DNA of 64,000 nucleotides, taken from Achromobacter xylosoxidans (lineage in GTDB: Bacteria; Pseudomonadota; Gammaproteobacteria; Burkholderiales; Burkholderiaceae_B). The DNA is taken from NCBI RefSeq assembly GCF_014490035.1, contig NZ_CP061008.1, positions 4,464,001 through 4,528,000 of the forward strand, written 5' to 3'. Below are positions 56,014-64,000 of the stretch, one piece after another. Under the pieces are notes generated by a model that was not told the DNA's origin, did no database searches, and saw only the letters and a program-made list of their open reading frames with translations. Every line of letters starts with the position of its first letter. Position 1 is the first letter of the stretch. The translations under genes and the position numbers were made by a program.

Positions 56014-56916
56014 TCACTTGGCCGGCACGGTGACCGGCGCCAGGGCGTCGCCGGTGGGGTCCTTCATGAACTGGAAGAAGCTGGAGCTGGGGTCGACAAC
56101 CAGCACGTCGCCCGGCTTCGAGAACGAAGCGCGGTAGGCTTCCAGGCTCTTGTAGTACGTGTAGAACTGCGGGTTCTTGCCGTAGGCCTGCGAATAGATC
56201 GCGGCGGCCGCGGCATCGCCCTCACCCATGATGCCCTGGGCCTTGGCGTAGGCCTGGGCCACGATGACTTCACGCTGGCGGTCGGCTTCGGCGCGGATCT
56301 TTTCGCCTTCGGCGGCGCCGATGGAGCGCAGCTCGTTGGCGACGCGCGTACGCTCCGCTTCCATGCGGCGGTACACCGATTCCGAAATTTCCGGCGCGAA
56401 CTCGATGCGGCGCAGGCGCACGTCGACGATCTGGACGCCCAACGGCTCGGCGCGCTTGGCGACGTTGGTCAGGATTTCGGCCATGATCTTGTCGCGTTCG
56501 GTCGAGACCACGTCGCGCACCGTGCGCACGTTGACCGAGGCGTTCAGCGCGTCGCGGATCAGCGCCTGCAGGCGCTCCTGCGCCACACGCTCGTTGCCGC
56601 CGGTGGACACGTAGTACTGGCGCGGATCCAGAATGCGCCACTTGACGTACGAATCGATCAGCAGGTTCTTCTTTTCGGAAGTCTGGATGCGTTCGGCTTC
56701 GTTGGTTTCGATGGTCAGAATGCGCTTGTCGAGCGTCACGACATTCTGGAACGGAGGCGGCGCCTTGAAGTAGAGGCCGGGTTCGCTAATGGTCTTGCGT
56801 ACTTCACCCAGCGAGAACACCAGGGCATAGTCGCGCTCGCGCACGACGAAGACGCAGGAAGAAAGGGCGGCCAGCACGATGAGCAGGCCGACCAGGATAG
56901 GCATGAGACGTTGCAT
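56014..56916 (-). CDS. hflC: HflC, FtsH protease modulator
   Basis: The 300-residue SPFH-domain protein has an N-terminal membrane anchor (about 5-26) and a periplasmic part. With HflK it forms a large ring that encloses and restrains the FtsH protease. Signatures are VVRERDYALVFSLGEV and RMEAERTRVANELRSIGAAEGEKIRAEADRQ (coiled coil). The gene follows hflK with an 18-nt gap and ends at a strong terminator. Confidence 0.96.
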   Translation of the reverse strand: MQRLMPILVGLLIVLAALSSCVFVVRERDYALVFSLGEVRKTISEPGLYFKAPPPFQNVVTLDKRILTIETNEAERIQTSEKKNLLIDSYVKWRILDPRQYYVSTGGNERVAQERLQALIRDALNASVNVRTVRDVVSTERDKIMAEILTNVAKRAEPLGVQIVDVRLRRIEFAPEISESVYRRMEAERTRVANELRSIGAAEGEKIRAEADRQREVIVAQAYAKAQGIMGEGDAAAAAIYSQAYGKNPQFYTYYKSLEAYRASFSKPGDVLVVDPSSSFFQFMKDPTGDALAPVTVPAK

Positions 56917-56934
56917 GATCAGGACTCCTCCGGG

Positions 56935-58233
56935 TTAGCGCGACGTACGGTCGCGAGGCAGCGTGTTGCTATTGCTGCTGCCGGAAGACTGAGGCACCGG
57001 CGCGGCGCTACCGCGCGCCGGCGACTGCGCGGGCGGAGCCAGCGTGGTCGAACCGGAACCGGCGACACCGGACTTGCTGGCGTCCTGAGCGGCCAGATGC
57101 ATGATCTTGTCCAAGGGCAGGTACAGCATGTTGTTGTTGCTCTTGGTGTCGACCATGACCTTGCTGGCGCGCGTGAAGATCTCCTGCATGCTTTCCAGAT
57201 ACATGCGCTGGCGCATGACCTGCGGCGACTTCTCGTATTCGCCGAGGATGCTGGTGAAGCGCGAGGTATTACCCTGGGCGTCGCCGACAACCTTGGCCTT
57301 GTAACCCTCGGCCTGCTCCGTCATGCGGGAGGCCTGGCCGCTGGCCAGCGGCACGACCTGGTTGGCGTAGGCCTGGCCTTCGTTGATCTGGCGCTCGCGG
57401 TCCTGACCTGCCTTGACGGCGTCATCGAACGCGGCCTGCACCTGTTCAGGCGGCTGCACGTTCTGGATCGCCACGGTGCTGACCTGCACGCCGGTCTGGT
57501 AGCGGTCCAGGATCTGCTGCATCAGGGTTTGCACTTGCGTGGCCACCGTGGTGCGGCCTTCGTAGAGCACGAAGTCCATGGACTGCTTGCCCACGACTTC
57601 GCGCATGGCCGTTTCCGAGGCCTGGCGGACGGATTCGTCCGGGTCGCGCGTCATGAACAGGTAATCGGGCGCGCCGTCGGCACGCAGGCGGTACTGCACG
57701 ACGAACTGCATATCGACGATGTTCTCGTCCGTCGTGAGCATCAGCGCTTCAGGCAGGACCTTATTGCGCGCGCCGCCACGGAAACCGACTTCGAACGTGC
57801 GCAGTTGCGACACGTTGACCATTTCGTGGCTTTGAATGGGATACGGCAGGCGCCATTGGAAACCGGCTTGCGACGTCGACTTGTACTTGCCGAACTGTGT
57901 CACAACCGCGACCTGGCCTTCCTGAACGATGTAGAAACCGCTGGCCAGCCAGATGCCGGCCGCGACCAGGGCAATCACCCCCAGGCCGATGCGCGCACCG
58001 CGCGGCGACGGCGGCGTCATGCCGCCGCGGTTTCCGGGGCGGTTATTGCCGCCCCCGCCCTTGCGCCCGAACAACGATCCGATGCGATTGTTGAAATCGC
58101 GCCAGACCTCGTCCAGGTCGGGAGGGCCGTCTCCGTTGCCTTGGGGCCGCTTGGGCGGCGGCTCGGAGCCATTGTTGTTCCCACGACCCCAGCCGGGGTC
58201 ATTCAGATTGAAGAGTTTGATAATTCGCGGCAT
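56935..58233 (-). CDS. hflK: HflK, FtsH protease modulator
   Basis: The 432-residue SPFH-domain partner of HflC has a Gly/Asn/Pro-rich cytoplasmic N-terminus (about 10-70), one transmembrane helix (about 80-100) and a band-7 domain starting IVQEGQVAVVTQFGKY. A Ser/Pro-rich tail follows the coiled coil. The ATG at 58233 (MPRIIKLFNLNDPGWGRG) is typical for the family. It overlaps the end of hflX by 35 nt, which suggests coupled translation. Confidence 0.95.
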   Translation of the reverse strand: MPRIIKLFNLNDPGWGRGNNNGSEPPPKRPQGNGDGPPDLDEVWRDFNNRIGSLFGRKGGGGNNRPGNRGGMTPPSPRGARIGLGVIALVAAGIWLASGFYIVQEGQVAVVTQFGKYKSTSQAGFQWRLPYPIQSHEMVNVSQLRTFEVGFRGGARNKVLPEALMLTTDENIVDMQFVVQYRLRADGAPDYLFMTRDPDESVRQASETAMREVVGKQSMDFVLYEGRTTVATQVQTLMQQILDRYQTGVQVSTVAIQNVQPPEQVQAAFDDAVKAGQDRERQINEGQAYANQVVPLASGQASRMTEQAEGYKAKVVGDAQGNTSRFTSILGEYEKSPQVMRQRMYLESMQEIFTRASKVMVDTKSNNNMLYLPLDKIMHLAAQDASKSGVAGSGSTTLAPPAQSPARGSAAPVPQSSGSSNSNTLPRDRTSR

Positions 58234-59305
58234 TGTTTCCCACAATCTGTCCGGTTTCCGCAATTGCCCCGCGCAACGCATCCAAACCGGCGCGCTCGGT
58301 GGCGCTTACAAATACTCGCGCAATCGTACCATGTGCATCGCGTTCCACCCGCGGCTCCAATCCGGCAAGATCGATCTTGTTGTAGACCAGAATGGTGGGA
58401 ATCGCGGCCGCGCCGATTTCGGCCAGAACCTTGTTGACCTCGAAGATCTGTTCGTCGCGCTGCGGGCTGGCGGCATCGACCACGTGCAGCAGCAGGTCGG
58501 CATGCACGGTTTCTTCCAGGGTGGCGCGGAACGCCGCAATCAGGCCGTGGGGCAGATCGCGGATGAACCCGACCGTGTCGGACACCACCACCGAGCCCGC
58601 CCCTTCGATCCAGATGCGGCGCGTGGTCGTATCCAGCGTCGCGAACAACTGATCGGCGGCGTAGCTGTCTGCGCGCGTCAGGGCATTGAACAAGGTGGAC
58701 TTGCCGGCGTTGGTATAGCCGACCAGCGATACCGACAGCGCACCGCCGCGCGCGCGCGCCCGGCGCTGGGTCACGCGTTGGCGTTCGACCTTGTCCAGAC
58801 GTTCGCGCAGTACCTTGACCTTGGCGCCGATCATGCGGCGGTCCATTTCGAGCTGGGATTCACCCGGCCCGCGCATGCCGATACCGCCGCGCTGCCGTTC
58901 CAGGTGACTCCACATGCGGGTCAGGCGCGTGGCCAGATGCTGCAGCTGGGCCAATTCGACCTGCAGCTTGCCTTCATGGCTCTTCGCGCGCAGCGCGAAG
59001 ATGTCGAGAATGAGCGCAACGCGATCCACCACGCGCAGGTTGAAGGCGCGTTCCAGGTTGCGTTGCTGCGCGGGGGACAGCGGCTGGTCGAAAAGGACGA
59101 TGTCGGCCAGCAGGGCCTGGGCCATCGCCACACCCTCATCGGCCTTGCCTGAACCGATGAAGAACTTGGCGTCGGGTCTGTCCCGCCGCGCCGTCAAGGT
59201 GCCGACGATTTCCGCGCCAGCGCCCTTGGCCAGCATGGCGAATTCCTCGGCATGGGCCGCGAAGTCCGGATCTCCCAGATCGACGCTGATAATCAGAGCG
59301 CGCAT
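58199..59305 (-). CDS. hflX: HflX GTPase
   Basis: This 368-residue ribosome-associated GTPase splits stalled ribosomes in stress. It has an N-terminal HflX domain (about 1-195, with RGGIGMRGPGESQLEMDRR) and a G domain with G1 GYTNAGKSTLFNALT, G3 DTVGFIRDLP and G4 VYNKIDL. It follows hfq by 84 nt and overlaps hflK by 35 nt. Confidence 0.96.
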   Translation of the reverse strand: MRALIISVDLGDPDFAAHAEEFAMLAKGAGAEIVGTLTARRDRPDAKFFIGSGKADEGVAMAQALLADIVLFDQPLSPAQQRNLERAFNLRVVDRVALILDIFALRAKSHEGKLQVELAQLQHLATRLTRMWSHLERQRGGIGMRGPGESQLEMDRRMIGAKVKVLRERLDKVERQRVTQRRARARGGALSVSLVGYTNAGKSTLFNALTRADSYAADQLFATLDTTTRRIWIEGAGSVVVSDTVGFIRDLPHGLIAAFRATLEETVHADLLLHVVDAASPQRDEQIFEVNKVLAEIGAAAIPTILVYNKIDLAGLEPRVERDAHGTIARVFVSATERAGLDALRGAIAETGQIVGNNAANYQTLQSE

Positions 59306-59389
59306 ACATGCACCATATTGGAGCCAAAGCGAAAATGCCCGCCGACGAGGACCGTCCGGCGGGCAATAAAAGGTAAAGCTGGAGCGAGA

Positions 59390-59626
59390 TTACTCAGCAG
59401 GGACTTCCACCTGGAAATTCACGGCACGCGCGGGAACGACGGTCGAAATGGCGTGCTTGTAAACCATTTGCGTGACCGTATTGCGCAGCAGCACCACGTA
59501 CTGGTCGAAGGATTCGATTTGCCCTTGAAGCTTGATGCCGTTCACCAAGTAGATCGACACGGGCACATGGTCCTTGCGCAGCGTGTTCAGGAACGGATCT
59601 TGCAGAGTTTGCCCTTTATTGCTCAT
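59390..59626 (-). CDS. hfq: RNA chaperone Hfq
   Basis: The 78-residue hexameric Sm-like protein pairs small RNAs with mRNAs. It has Sm1 ([32 protein letters not shown]), Sm2 with the KH dipeptide ([12 protein letters not shown]) and a short C-terminus typical of betaproteobacteria. It precedes hflX, as in most proteobacteria, and follows hisC after a 156-nt gap that probably contains its promoter. Confidence 0.98.
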   Translation of the reverse strand: MSNKGQTLQDPFLNTLRKDHVPVSIYLVNGIKLQGQIESFDQYVVLLRNTVTQMVYKHAISTVVPARAVNFQVEVPAE

Positions 59627-59782
59627 TGGCCAGGCTCCATTTGTTTGTTATTGAGTGGTGGCGTACTTCTGTACTGGTGGGGTACGCCGAAACTTGTACT
59701 CTACAGGGTTTTCCCGGCCCGTGCTACTTGGGCAGGAAGCAAAAGTGACACCAGAGTTTTCCGACTGGAAAGCTGCTGCCGC

Positions 59783-60856
59783 TCAAGCCTGCAGGACCTC
59801 CGCAAGCGCCTTCAACAGCAGTTCGCACTGCTCATCGGTGCCCACGGTAATTCGCAAAAACTGATCGATGCGTTCATGGCGGAAGTGGCGCACGATGATG
59901 CTGCGCTCGCGCAAGGCGGCGGCCAGGCCGGCGGCATCTTTTGAAGGGTGCCGCGCAAACACGAAGTTCGCGGCCGAGGGCAGCACTTCGAAGCCCAGGG
60001 ATTGCAGGCCCGCCGTCATCCGCGAGCGGGTTTCGATCACGGCCTGGCGAGTACGTTCAAAGTACTCCACGTCTTCCAGGGCCGCCACCGCACCCGCGGA
60101 GGCAAGGCGGTCGATGGGGTAGGAGTTGAAACTGTTCTTTACACGCTCCAGCCCGTCGATGAGCTCGGCGCTGCCTACGGCAAAACCGACGCGCAAGCCC
60201 GCCAGCGAACGCGACTTGGACAGCGTCTGCACGACCAGCAGGTTGTCGTAGCGGTCCACCAAAGGAATGACGGACTCTCCGCCAAAATCCACGTAGGCCT
60301 CATCCACCACGACGACCGCGTCGGGATTGCCGGCCACGATGCGCTCGACCTCCGCCGCGCTGAGCGCGCGGCCGGTGGGCGCATTGGGATTCGGGAAGAT
60401 GATGGCGCCCGCCTGCCCCTTGCCGCCGGGCAGATAGTCTTCGACGGCGATCCTGAAATCCGCCGTCAGCGGCACCGTTTCGTACTGGATGCCGTACAGA
60501 CCGCAATAGACCGGATAGAAGCTGTAAGTGATGTCCGGAAAGCGCAGCGGGCGCTCATGCTTGAGCAACGCCAGGAACACATGCGCCAGCACTTCGTCGG
60601 AACCGTTGCCCACGAAGACCTGGCCCGGCTGCACGCCGACCGTGCCGGCAATGGTCTGCCGCAGGCGGTCGGACGAGGGGTCCGGGTAGAGCTTCAGCGT
60701 GTCGTCGCAGGCAGAGCGGATCGCGTCGAGCACCTTGGGCGACGGCCCATACGGATGCTCGTTGGTGTTCAACTTGACCAGGTTCTGAAGCTTGGGCTGC
60801 TCGCCCGGAACATACGGACTGAGCGTCCCGACCACGGGACTCCAGAAGCGGCTCAT
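59783..60856 (-). CDS. hisC: Histidinol-phosphate aminotransferase
   Basis: This 357-residue PLP enzyme of histidine synthesis has the fold type I pattern: [50 protein letters not shown] and the PLP lysine in [16 protein letters not shown]. It starts 3 nt after der ends, so the two are translationally close. With hisZ nearby it is a second histidine-pathway gene placed among envelope and GTPase genes. Confidence 0.95.
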   Translation of the reverse strand: MSRFWSPVVGTLSPYVPGEQPKLQNLVKLNTNEHPYGPSPKVLDAIRSACDDTLKLYPDPSSDRLRQTIAGTVGVQPGQVFVGNGSDEVLAHVFLALLKHERPLRFPDITYSFYPVYCGLYGIQYETVPLTADFRIAVEDYLPGGKGQAGAIIFPNPNAPTGRALSAAEVERIVAGNPDAVVVVDEAYVDFGGESVIPLVDRYDNLLVVQTLSKSRSLAGLRVGFAVGSAELIDGLERVKNSFNSYPIDRLASAGAVAALEDVEYFERTRQAVIETRSRMTAGLQSLGFEVLPSAANFVFARHPSKDAAGLAAALRERSIIVRHFRHERIDQFLRITVGTDEQCELLLKALAEVLQA

Positions 60857-60859
60857 GGA

Positions 60860-62212
60860 TCAGCTTTCCTGCGTGTAGGGGTTGTGCGAAGACTTGAATT
60901 CGATGCGCAGCGGCGTACCGGCCAGATCGAACGCGTTACGGAAACGCGTTTCCAGGTAACGGCGATAGGAGTCCGGAATGGCGTCCAGCGCGTTGCCGTG
61001 GATGATGACCAGCGGCGGGTTCTGTCCGCCCTGGTGCGCGTAGCGCATCTTGGGACGGAAGATGCCCTTGCGGGGCGGCTGTTGTTGCTCGACAGCGATC
61101 TGCAGCTCGCGCGTCAGCTTGGGCGTGGACAGCTTGGCGAACGCCGCGGCGTGCGCCGCGTTGATCGACTTGAGCAAAGGCTTCACGCCCTGCCCGCGCA
61201 GCGCCGAAATGGTGTGCATGCGCGCGAACGACAGGAAGCGCAGCTTGCGCTGGAATTCGCGTTCGATGCGTTCCTTGGCTTCGCTGTCCAGGCCGTCCCA
61301 TTTGTTGATGGCCACGACCACGGCGCGCCCCGTTTCCAGCACGAAGCCGGCGATGTGCGCATCCTGCTCGGAGATTTCGGTCTGCGCATCCAGCATCAGC
61401 AGCACGACGTTGCTGGCCTCGATGGCCTGCAGCGTCTTGATGACGGAGAACTTCTCGACCGCCTCGAACACCTTGCCGCGCTTGCGCAGGCCGGCGGTGT
61501 CGATCAGCGTGTAGCGGCGGCCGTCGCGCTCGAAGTCGATCTCGATGGCGTCGCGGGTCGTGCCCGGCATGTCGAACGCGATCACGCGCTCTTCGCCCAT
61601 CAAGGTGTTGATGAGCGTGGACTTGCCCACGTTGGGGCGGCCGACGATGGCCAGCTTGATGCGGTGATCGTGCTCAGCCTCTTCGAATGCGTCTTCTTCG
61701 GCGGGCGGCTCGGCCAGATCTCGAAGCGCCAGCTCGATCAGGTCGACGATGCCGTCGCCGTGCGCCGCGGAAATCGGATAAGGCTGGCCCAGCCCGAGTT
61801 CATGGAACTCGGAAATGGCGCCACTGGCGCCCATGCCTTCCGCCTTGTTCACCGCCAGCAGCACGCGCTGCTGGCCGGATTTGCGCAGCAGCTGGGCGAT
61901 TTCGTGGTCATGGGCGTTGATGCCCGCGCGGGCATCAACCAGGAACACCACGACATCGGCCTCGGCGATGGCCTGCCGGGTCTGGCGCGCCATCTCCAGC
62001 AGGATGCCGTCCTTGGCGACGGGTTCGAAACCACCGGTATCGATGACGATGAAGGGGATCTCGCCTACCCTGCCCTCGCCGTAATGGCGATCGCGGGTCA
62101 GGCCGGAGTAATCGGCCACCAGCGCGGCGCGCGATCGCGTCAGGCGGTTGAATAGGGTCGACTTCCCCACATTGGGGCGGCCGACCAGGGCGACGACAGG
62201 CTTGAAAGACAC
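60860..62212 (-). CDS. der: Ribosome assembly GTPase Der (EngA)
   Basis: The 450-residue protein has two tandem G domains (G1 motifs [14 protein letters not shown] near residue 10 and [14 protein letters not shown] near 190) and a C-terminal KH-like domain. It matures the 50S subunit. G3 DTGGFEP and [11 protein letters not shown] and G4 NKAEG and NKWDG are all visible. It lies between bamB (25-nt gap) and hisC. Confidence 0.97.
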   Translation of the reverse strand: MSFKPVVALVGRPNVGKSTLFNRLTRSRAALVADYSGLTRDRHYGEGRVGEIPFIVIDTGGFEPVAKDGILLEMARQTRQAIAEADVVVFLVDARAGINAHDHEIAQLLRKSGQQRVLLAVNKAEGMGASGAISEFHELGLGQPYPISAAHGDGIVDLIELALRDLAEPPAEEDAFEEAEHDHRIKLAIVGRPNVGKSTLINTLMGEERVIAFDMPGTTRDAIEIDFERDGRRYTLIDTAGLRKRGKVFEAVEKFSVIKTLQAIEASNVVLLMLDAQTEISEQDAHIAGFVLETGRAVVVAINKWDGLDSEAKERIEREFQRKLRFLSFARMHTISALRGQGVKPLLKSINAAHAAAFAKLSTPKLTRELQIAVEQQQPPRKGIFRPKMRYAHQGGQNPPLVIIHGNALDAIPDSYRRYLETRFRNAFDLAGTPLRIEFKSSHNPYTQES

Positions 62213-62237
62213 GGTGTAAGGCTTTGTTCTATAGGTT

Positions 62238-63395
62238 TTAGTTGGCGCCGATCAGGACGAGGTTGCCATTGCCCGTCTGGATCAGCACTCCCTGGGGGGT
62301 GGTCTGCGGCGGCGACACCACGGGACCGCCGCCTACCGACAGGCGCGCCATCAGGCTGCCGTCGCTACGCGACAGGAAATGCACATAGCCTTCCAGGTCG
62401 CCCACTGCCAGCGCACCGCCCAGCATGGCGGGCGCGGTGACCTGGCGGTTCTTCAATGCCGCCTGCTTCCAGACGTTGCCGCCATTATCCAGCGCAAATG
62501 CGTTGACCACACTGTTCTGGTCCGCCGCATAGGCAAAGCGTTCGTCCAGGGACAGGCCGCTGACGCTGGAGAAGTCCTTGGCCCACAACGGGCGGCCGCC
62601 AGCGGTGACGTCGAAGCAGACGATGCGTCCCTGATAAGCCACGCCGCAAAGCAGGTTGCCCGCGATGCGAGGCGCGCCGACCACGTCGGTCAGGCGCTCC
62701 AGGTCGCTGGCGCCACGCGGCGTCGCCACGGTGCCTTCCCATTGCACGTTACCACTGTTGGACGCGATGGCCATCAGTTTGCCGCCCGGCAGGCCGGTAA
62801 TGACCAGGCCTTCGGCCAGGACCATCTGCGACACGCTGCGCAGGGCCAGCGAGGGACCCGGGCGCTGCACGTTCCAGACGCGTTCGCCGCTGTTGGCGTC
62901 GAAGGCCTGGATGCGGTAGTCGCCGCTGCGGACCACGACGATGCCATAGCCCACGACGGGCGGAATGGTCACGTCGCTAGTGGCACGGACTTTCCACTTC
63001 ACCTTGCCGGTGTCGTCAAAGGCGACGACGTCGCCGTTCGGCGCGGCCACGGCGGTAGTGGTGCCATCGCTGCCGGCGCCGGCTGACAGCTTGCCGTCGA
63101 CCTTGGCTTTCCAGATGGCGCGGCCGCTCTGCAGGTCAAACTTGCCCACCGAACCATCGGGCGTGGCGGCGTAGACGGCGTCGCCCAGCACCGTGGGCGC
63201 AAAGCCCAGTCCCGAGCCGCTGCCGACCGAGACGCTCCAGACTTGGCGCACGGACATGCCGGCCTTGTATTCGGTCAGGGGCGCGGGATCGTAGCGGCCG
63301 TCATCATGGGAGAACATGCCGCATCCGCCCAGGGCCAGCAAGCCCGCCAGGCAAACGGCGCCACGCCACATACGACCAGGTGCAAATTTACGCAT
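62238..63395 (-). CDS. bamB: Outer-membrane assembly lipoprotein BamB
   Basis: The 385-residue lipoprotein of the BAM complex has a lipobox LALGGC (Cys about 25) followed by an eight-bladed PQQ-type beta-propeller (repeats such as [21 protein letters not shown] and [17 protein letters not shown]). It scaffolds beta-barrel insertion. The ATG at 63395 begins the signal peptide. The frame runs upstream to 63689 inside the yfgM-like gene without support. The 5-nt gap to that gene supports an operon. Confidence 0.96.
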   Translation of the reverse strand: MRKFAPGRMWRGAVCLAGLLALGGCGMFSHDDGRYDPAPLTEYKAGMSVRQVWSVSVGSGSGLGFAPTVLGDAVYAATPDGSVGKFDLQSGRAIWKAKVDGKLSAGAGSDGTTTAVAAPNGDVVAFDDTGKVKWKVRATSDVTIPPVVGYGIVVVRSGDYRIQAFDANSGERVWNVQRPGPSLALRSVSQMVLAEGLVITGLPGGKLMAIASNSGNVQWEGTVATPRGASDLERLTDVVGAPRIAGNLLCGVAYQGRIVCFDVTAGGRPLWAKDFSSVSGLSLDERFAYAADQNSVVNAFALDNGGNVWKQAALKNRQVTAPAMLGGALAVGDLEGYVHFLSRSDGSLMARLSVGGGPVVSPPQTTPQGVLIQTGNGNLVLIGAN

Positions 63396-63400
63396 TACAG

Positions 63401-64000
63401 TCACGCTCCGCTCAGGGCATCCAGTTTCAGTTGCACAACCTGGGTCAGGGGATTTGCCGTGCCCAGGCCATCGATGGCGCTTTGCCAGGCGGCGCGCGCT
63501 TCCTCGCGCTTGCCTTGCGCGGCGAGGATATCGCCGCGGCGATCCGCGTACAAGGCGGCGAAGGCTGCCGGCGGATTGTTCAGCTGTGCCAACGCGGCAT
63601 CGTATTGCTTCTGGTCCAGCATCATGCCGGCCAGGCGCAGACGCGCCACCGACTGCATGGACGGGTTCTTGCTCTGGCCGGCCAGCCATTCCAACTGCTC
63701 GCGGGCGCCAGCGTCATCCTTCTGGGCCTGCAGCGCCTGAGCCGCCACCAGCGCACCGCGCGCGGCGTAGCCGGTGGACGGATATTGCTCGCGCAGCGTG
63801 GCCGCGGCCGTCTTGATACGCACCGAGGAATCGGCGCCGCCCAGGCGGGCCGCGTCTTCCAGCGCTTCGAAGTAACCCATGGCCTGGTTGGCGCGGTGCG
63901 ATTGGTAGGCCTTCCAGCCCCACCAGCCGCCCCAGGCCAGCGCGACCGCCGCCACCAGCGTAACCACCAGGGTGCCGTAGCGCGCCCACCACGCCTTGAT
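63401..64000 (-). CDS. YfgM-type TPR-like inner-membrane protein (5' end outside window)
   Basis: The C-terminal 199 residues and stop of a protein with an N-terminal transmembrane helix (VVTLVAAVALAWGGWWGWKAY) and a periplasmic tetratricopeptide-like region (GYFEALEDAARLGG, AARGALVAAQALQAQKDDAGAREQLEWLAGQ). The frame is open to the window edge, so the start lies beyond 64000. YfgM works with periplasmic chaperones at the Sec translocon. It is adjacent to bamB, as in most proteobacteria. Confidence 0.9.
   Translation of the reverse strand: MKAWWARYGTLVVTLVAAVALAWGGWWGWKAYQSHRANQAMGYFEALEDAARLGGADSSVRIKTAAATLREQYPSTGYAARGALVAAQALQAQKDDAGAREQLEWLAGQSKNPSMQSVARLRLAGMMLDQKQYDAALAQLNNPPAAFAALYADRRGDILAAQGKREEARAAWQSAIDGLGTANPLTQVVQLKLDALSGA

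Noticed and set aside
55924..58437. 837-codon frame antisense to hflC and hflK
   Set aside because: It spans two real genes and a terminator on the other strand and has no coding features of its own.
59948..62155. 735-codon frame antisense to hisC and der
   Set aside because: It crosses two certain genes; translation has no domains.

Overview
The window reads as a chromosomal segment of a high-GC betaproteobacterium of the Alcaligenaceae (Bordetella/Achromobacter type). I infer this from the gene order yfgM-bamB-der-hisC-hfq-hflX-hflK-hflC-hisZ-purA, the rpsU-dnaG-rpoD block, the Bug-type binding protein and the BPSS1780- and BrkB-type proteins. No database search was possible, so the genus is an inference.

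Region 1 (1-18.2 kb) is a cell-surface adhesion and c-di-GMP module. It holds three tandem copies of a LapA/BrtA-like type I-secreted RTX adhesin. The first is cut by the window edge and carries a VWA domain. The middle one is a frameshifted, internally deleted relic. The third is a complete 1068-residue short adhesin with a LapG-type cleavage site. They are followed by LapG (periplasmic cysteine protease) and LapD (degenerate GGDEF/EAL c-di-GMP receptor). After an M48 lipoprotein protease and aroC come an EAL phosphodiesterase gene and, divergent from it, a second LapD-like gene. The start of a membrane histidine kinase gene overlaps the end of this lapD paralogue, and a convergent OmpR-type response regulator follows. 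Together they form an apparently duplicated inside-out signalling system for retaining or releasing adhesins.

Region 2 (18.4-25.1 kb) is mostly housekeeping: selO, a DUF2069 membrane protein, a YihY/BrkB-family membrane protein, a CBS-domain protein, dusA, an APH-type homoserine kinase and a BPSS1780-family membrane protein.

Region 3 (25.0-34.1 kb, minus strand) is a compact Tad/Flp-type pilus or secretion operon. In transcription order it encodes a pilin-like protein, TadG-like, TadE-like, an unknown exported protein, CpaB/RcpC, the secretin CpaC/RcpA, an FHA-TadA ATPase, TadB, TadC and a DUF192 protein. Nearly every junction is a 4-nt overlap. No prepilin peptidase, TadZ or TadD is encoded next to it.

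Region 4 (34.5-44.7 kb) is a CoA-dependent catabolic operon on the minus strand with a divergent LysR regulator. It encodes a DUF35 protein, a thiolase-fold protein lacking both catalytic cysteines, a two-subunit CoA transferase, a three-subunit biotin-dependent acyl-CoA carboxylase, a Bug-type solute-binding protein, an SDR dehydrogenase and a double-hotdog MaoC hydratase. The substrate is unknown. The thiolase-fold/DUF35 pair points to an acyl-CoA retro-aldolase step, and this operon is the best candidate here for an undescribed pathway.

Region 5 (44.7-46.9 kb) holds small lipoproteins and a decayed island scar: the C-terminus of a tyrosine integrase with an internal stop, abutting a CAU-anticodon tRNA gene.

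Region 6 (46.9-64 kb, all minus strand) is core machinery: rpoD, dnaG, rpsU, a purine phosphoribosyltransferase, purA, hisZ, hflC, hflK, hflX, hfq, hisC, der, bamB and a partial yfgM.
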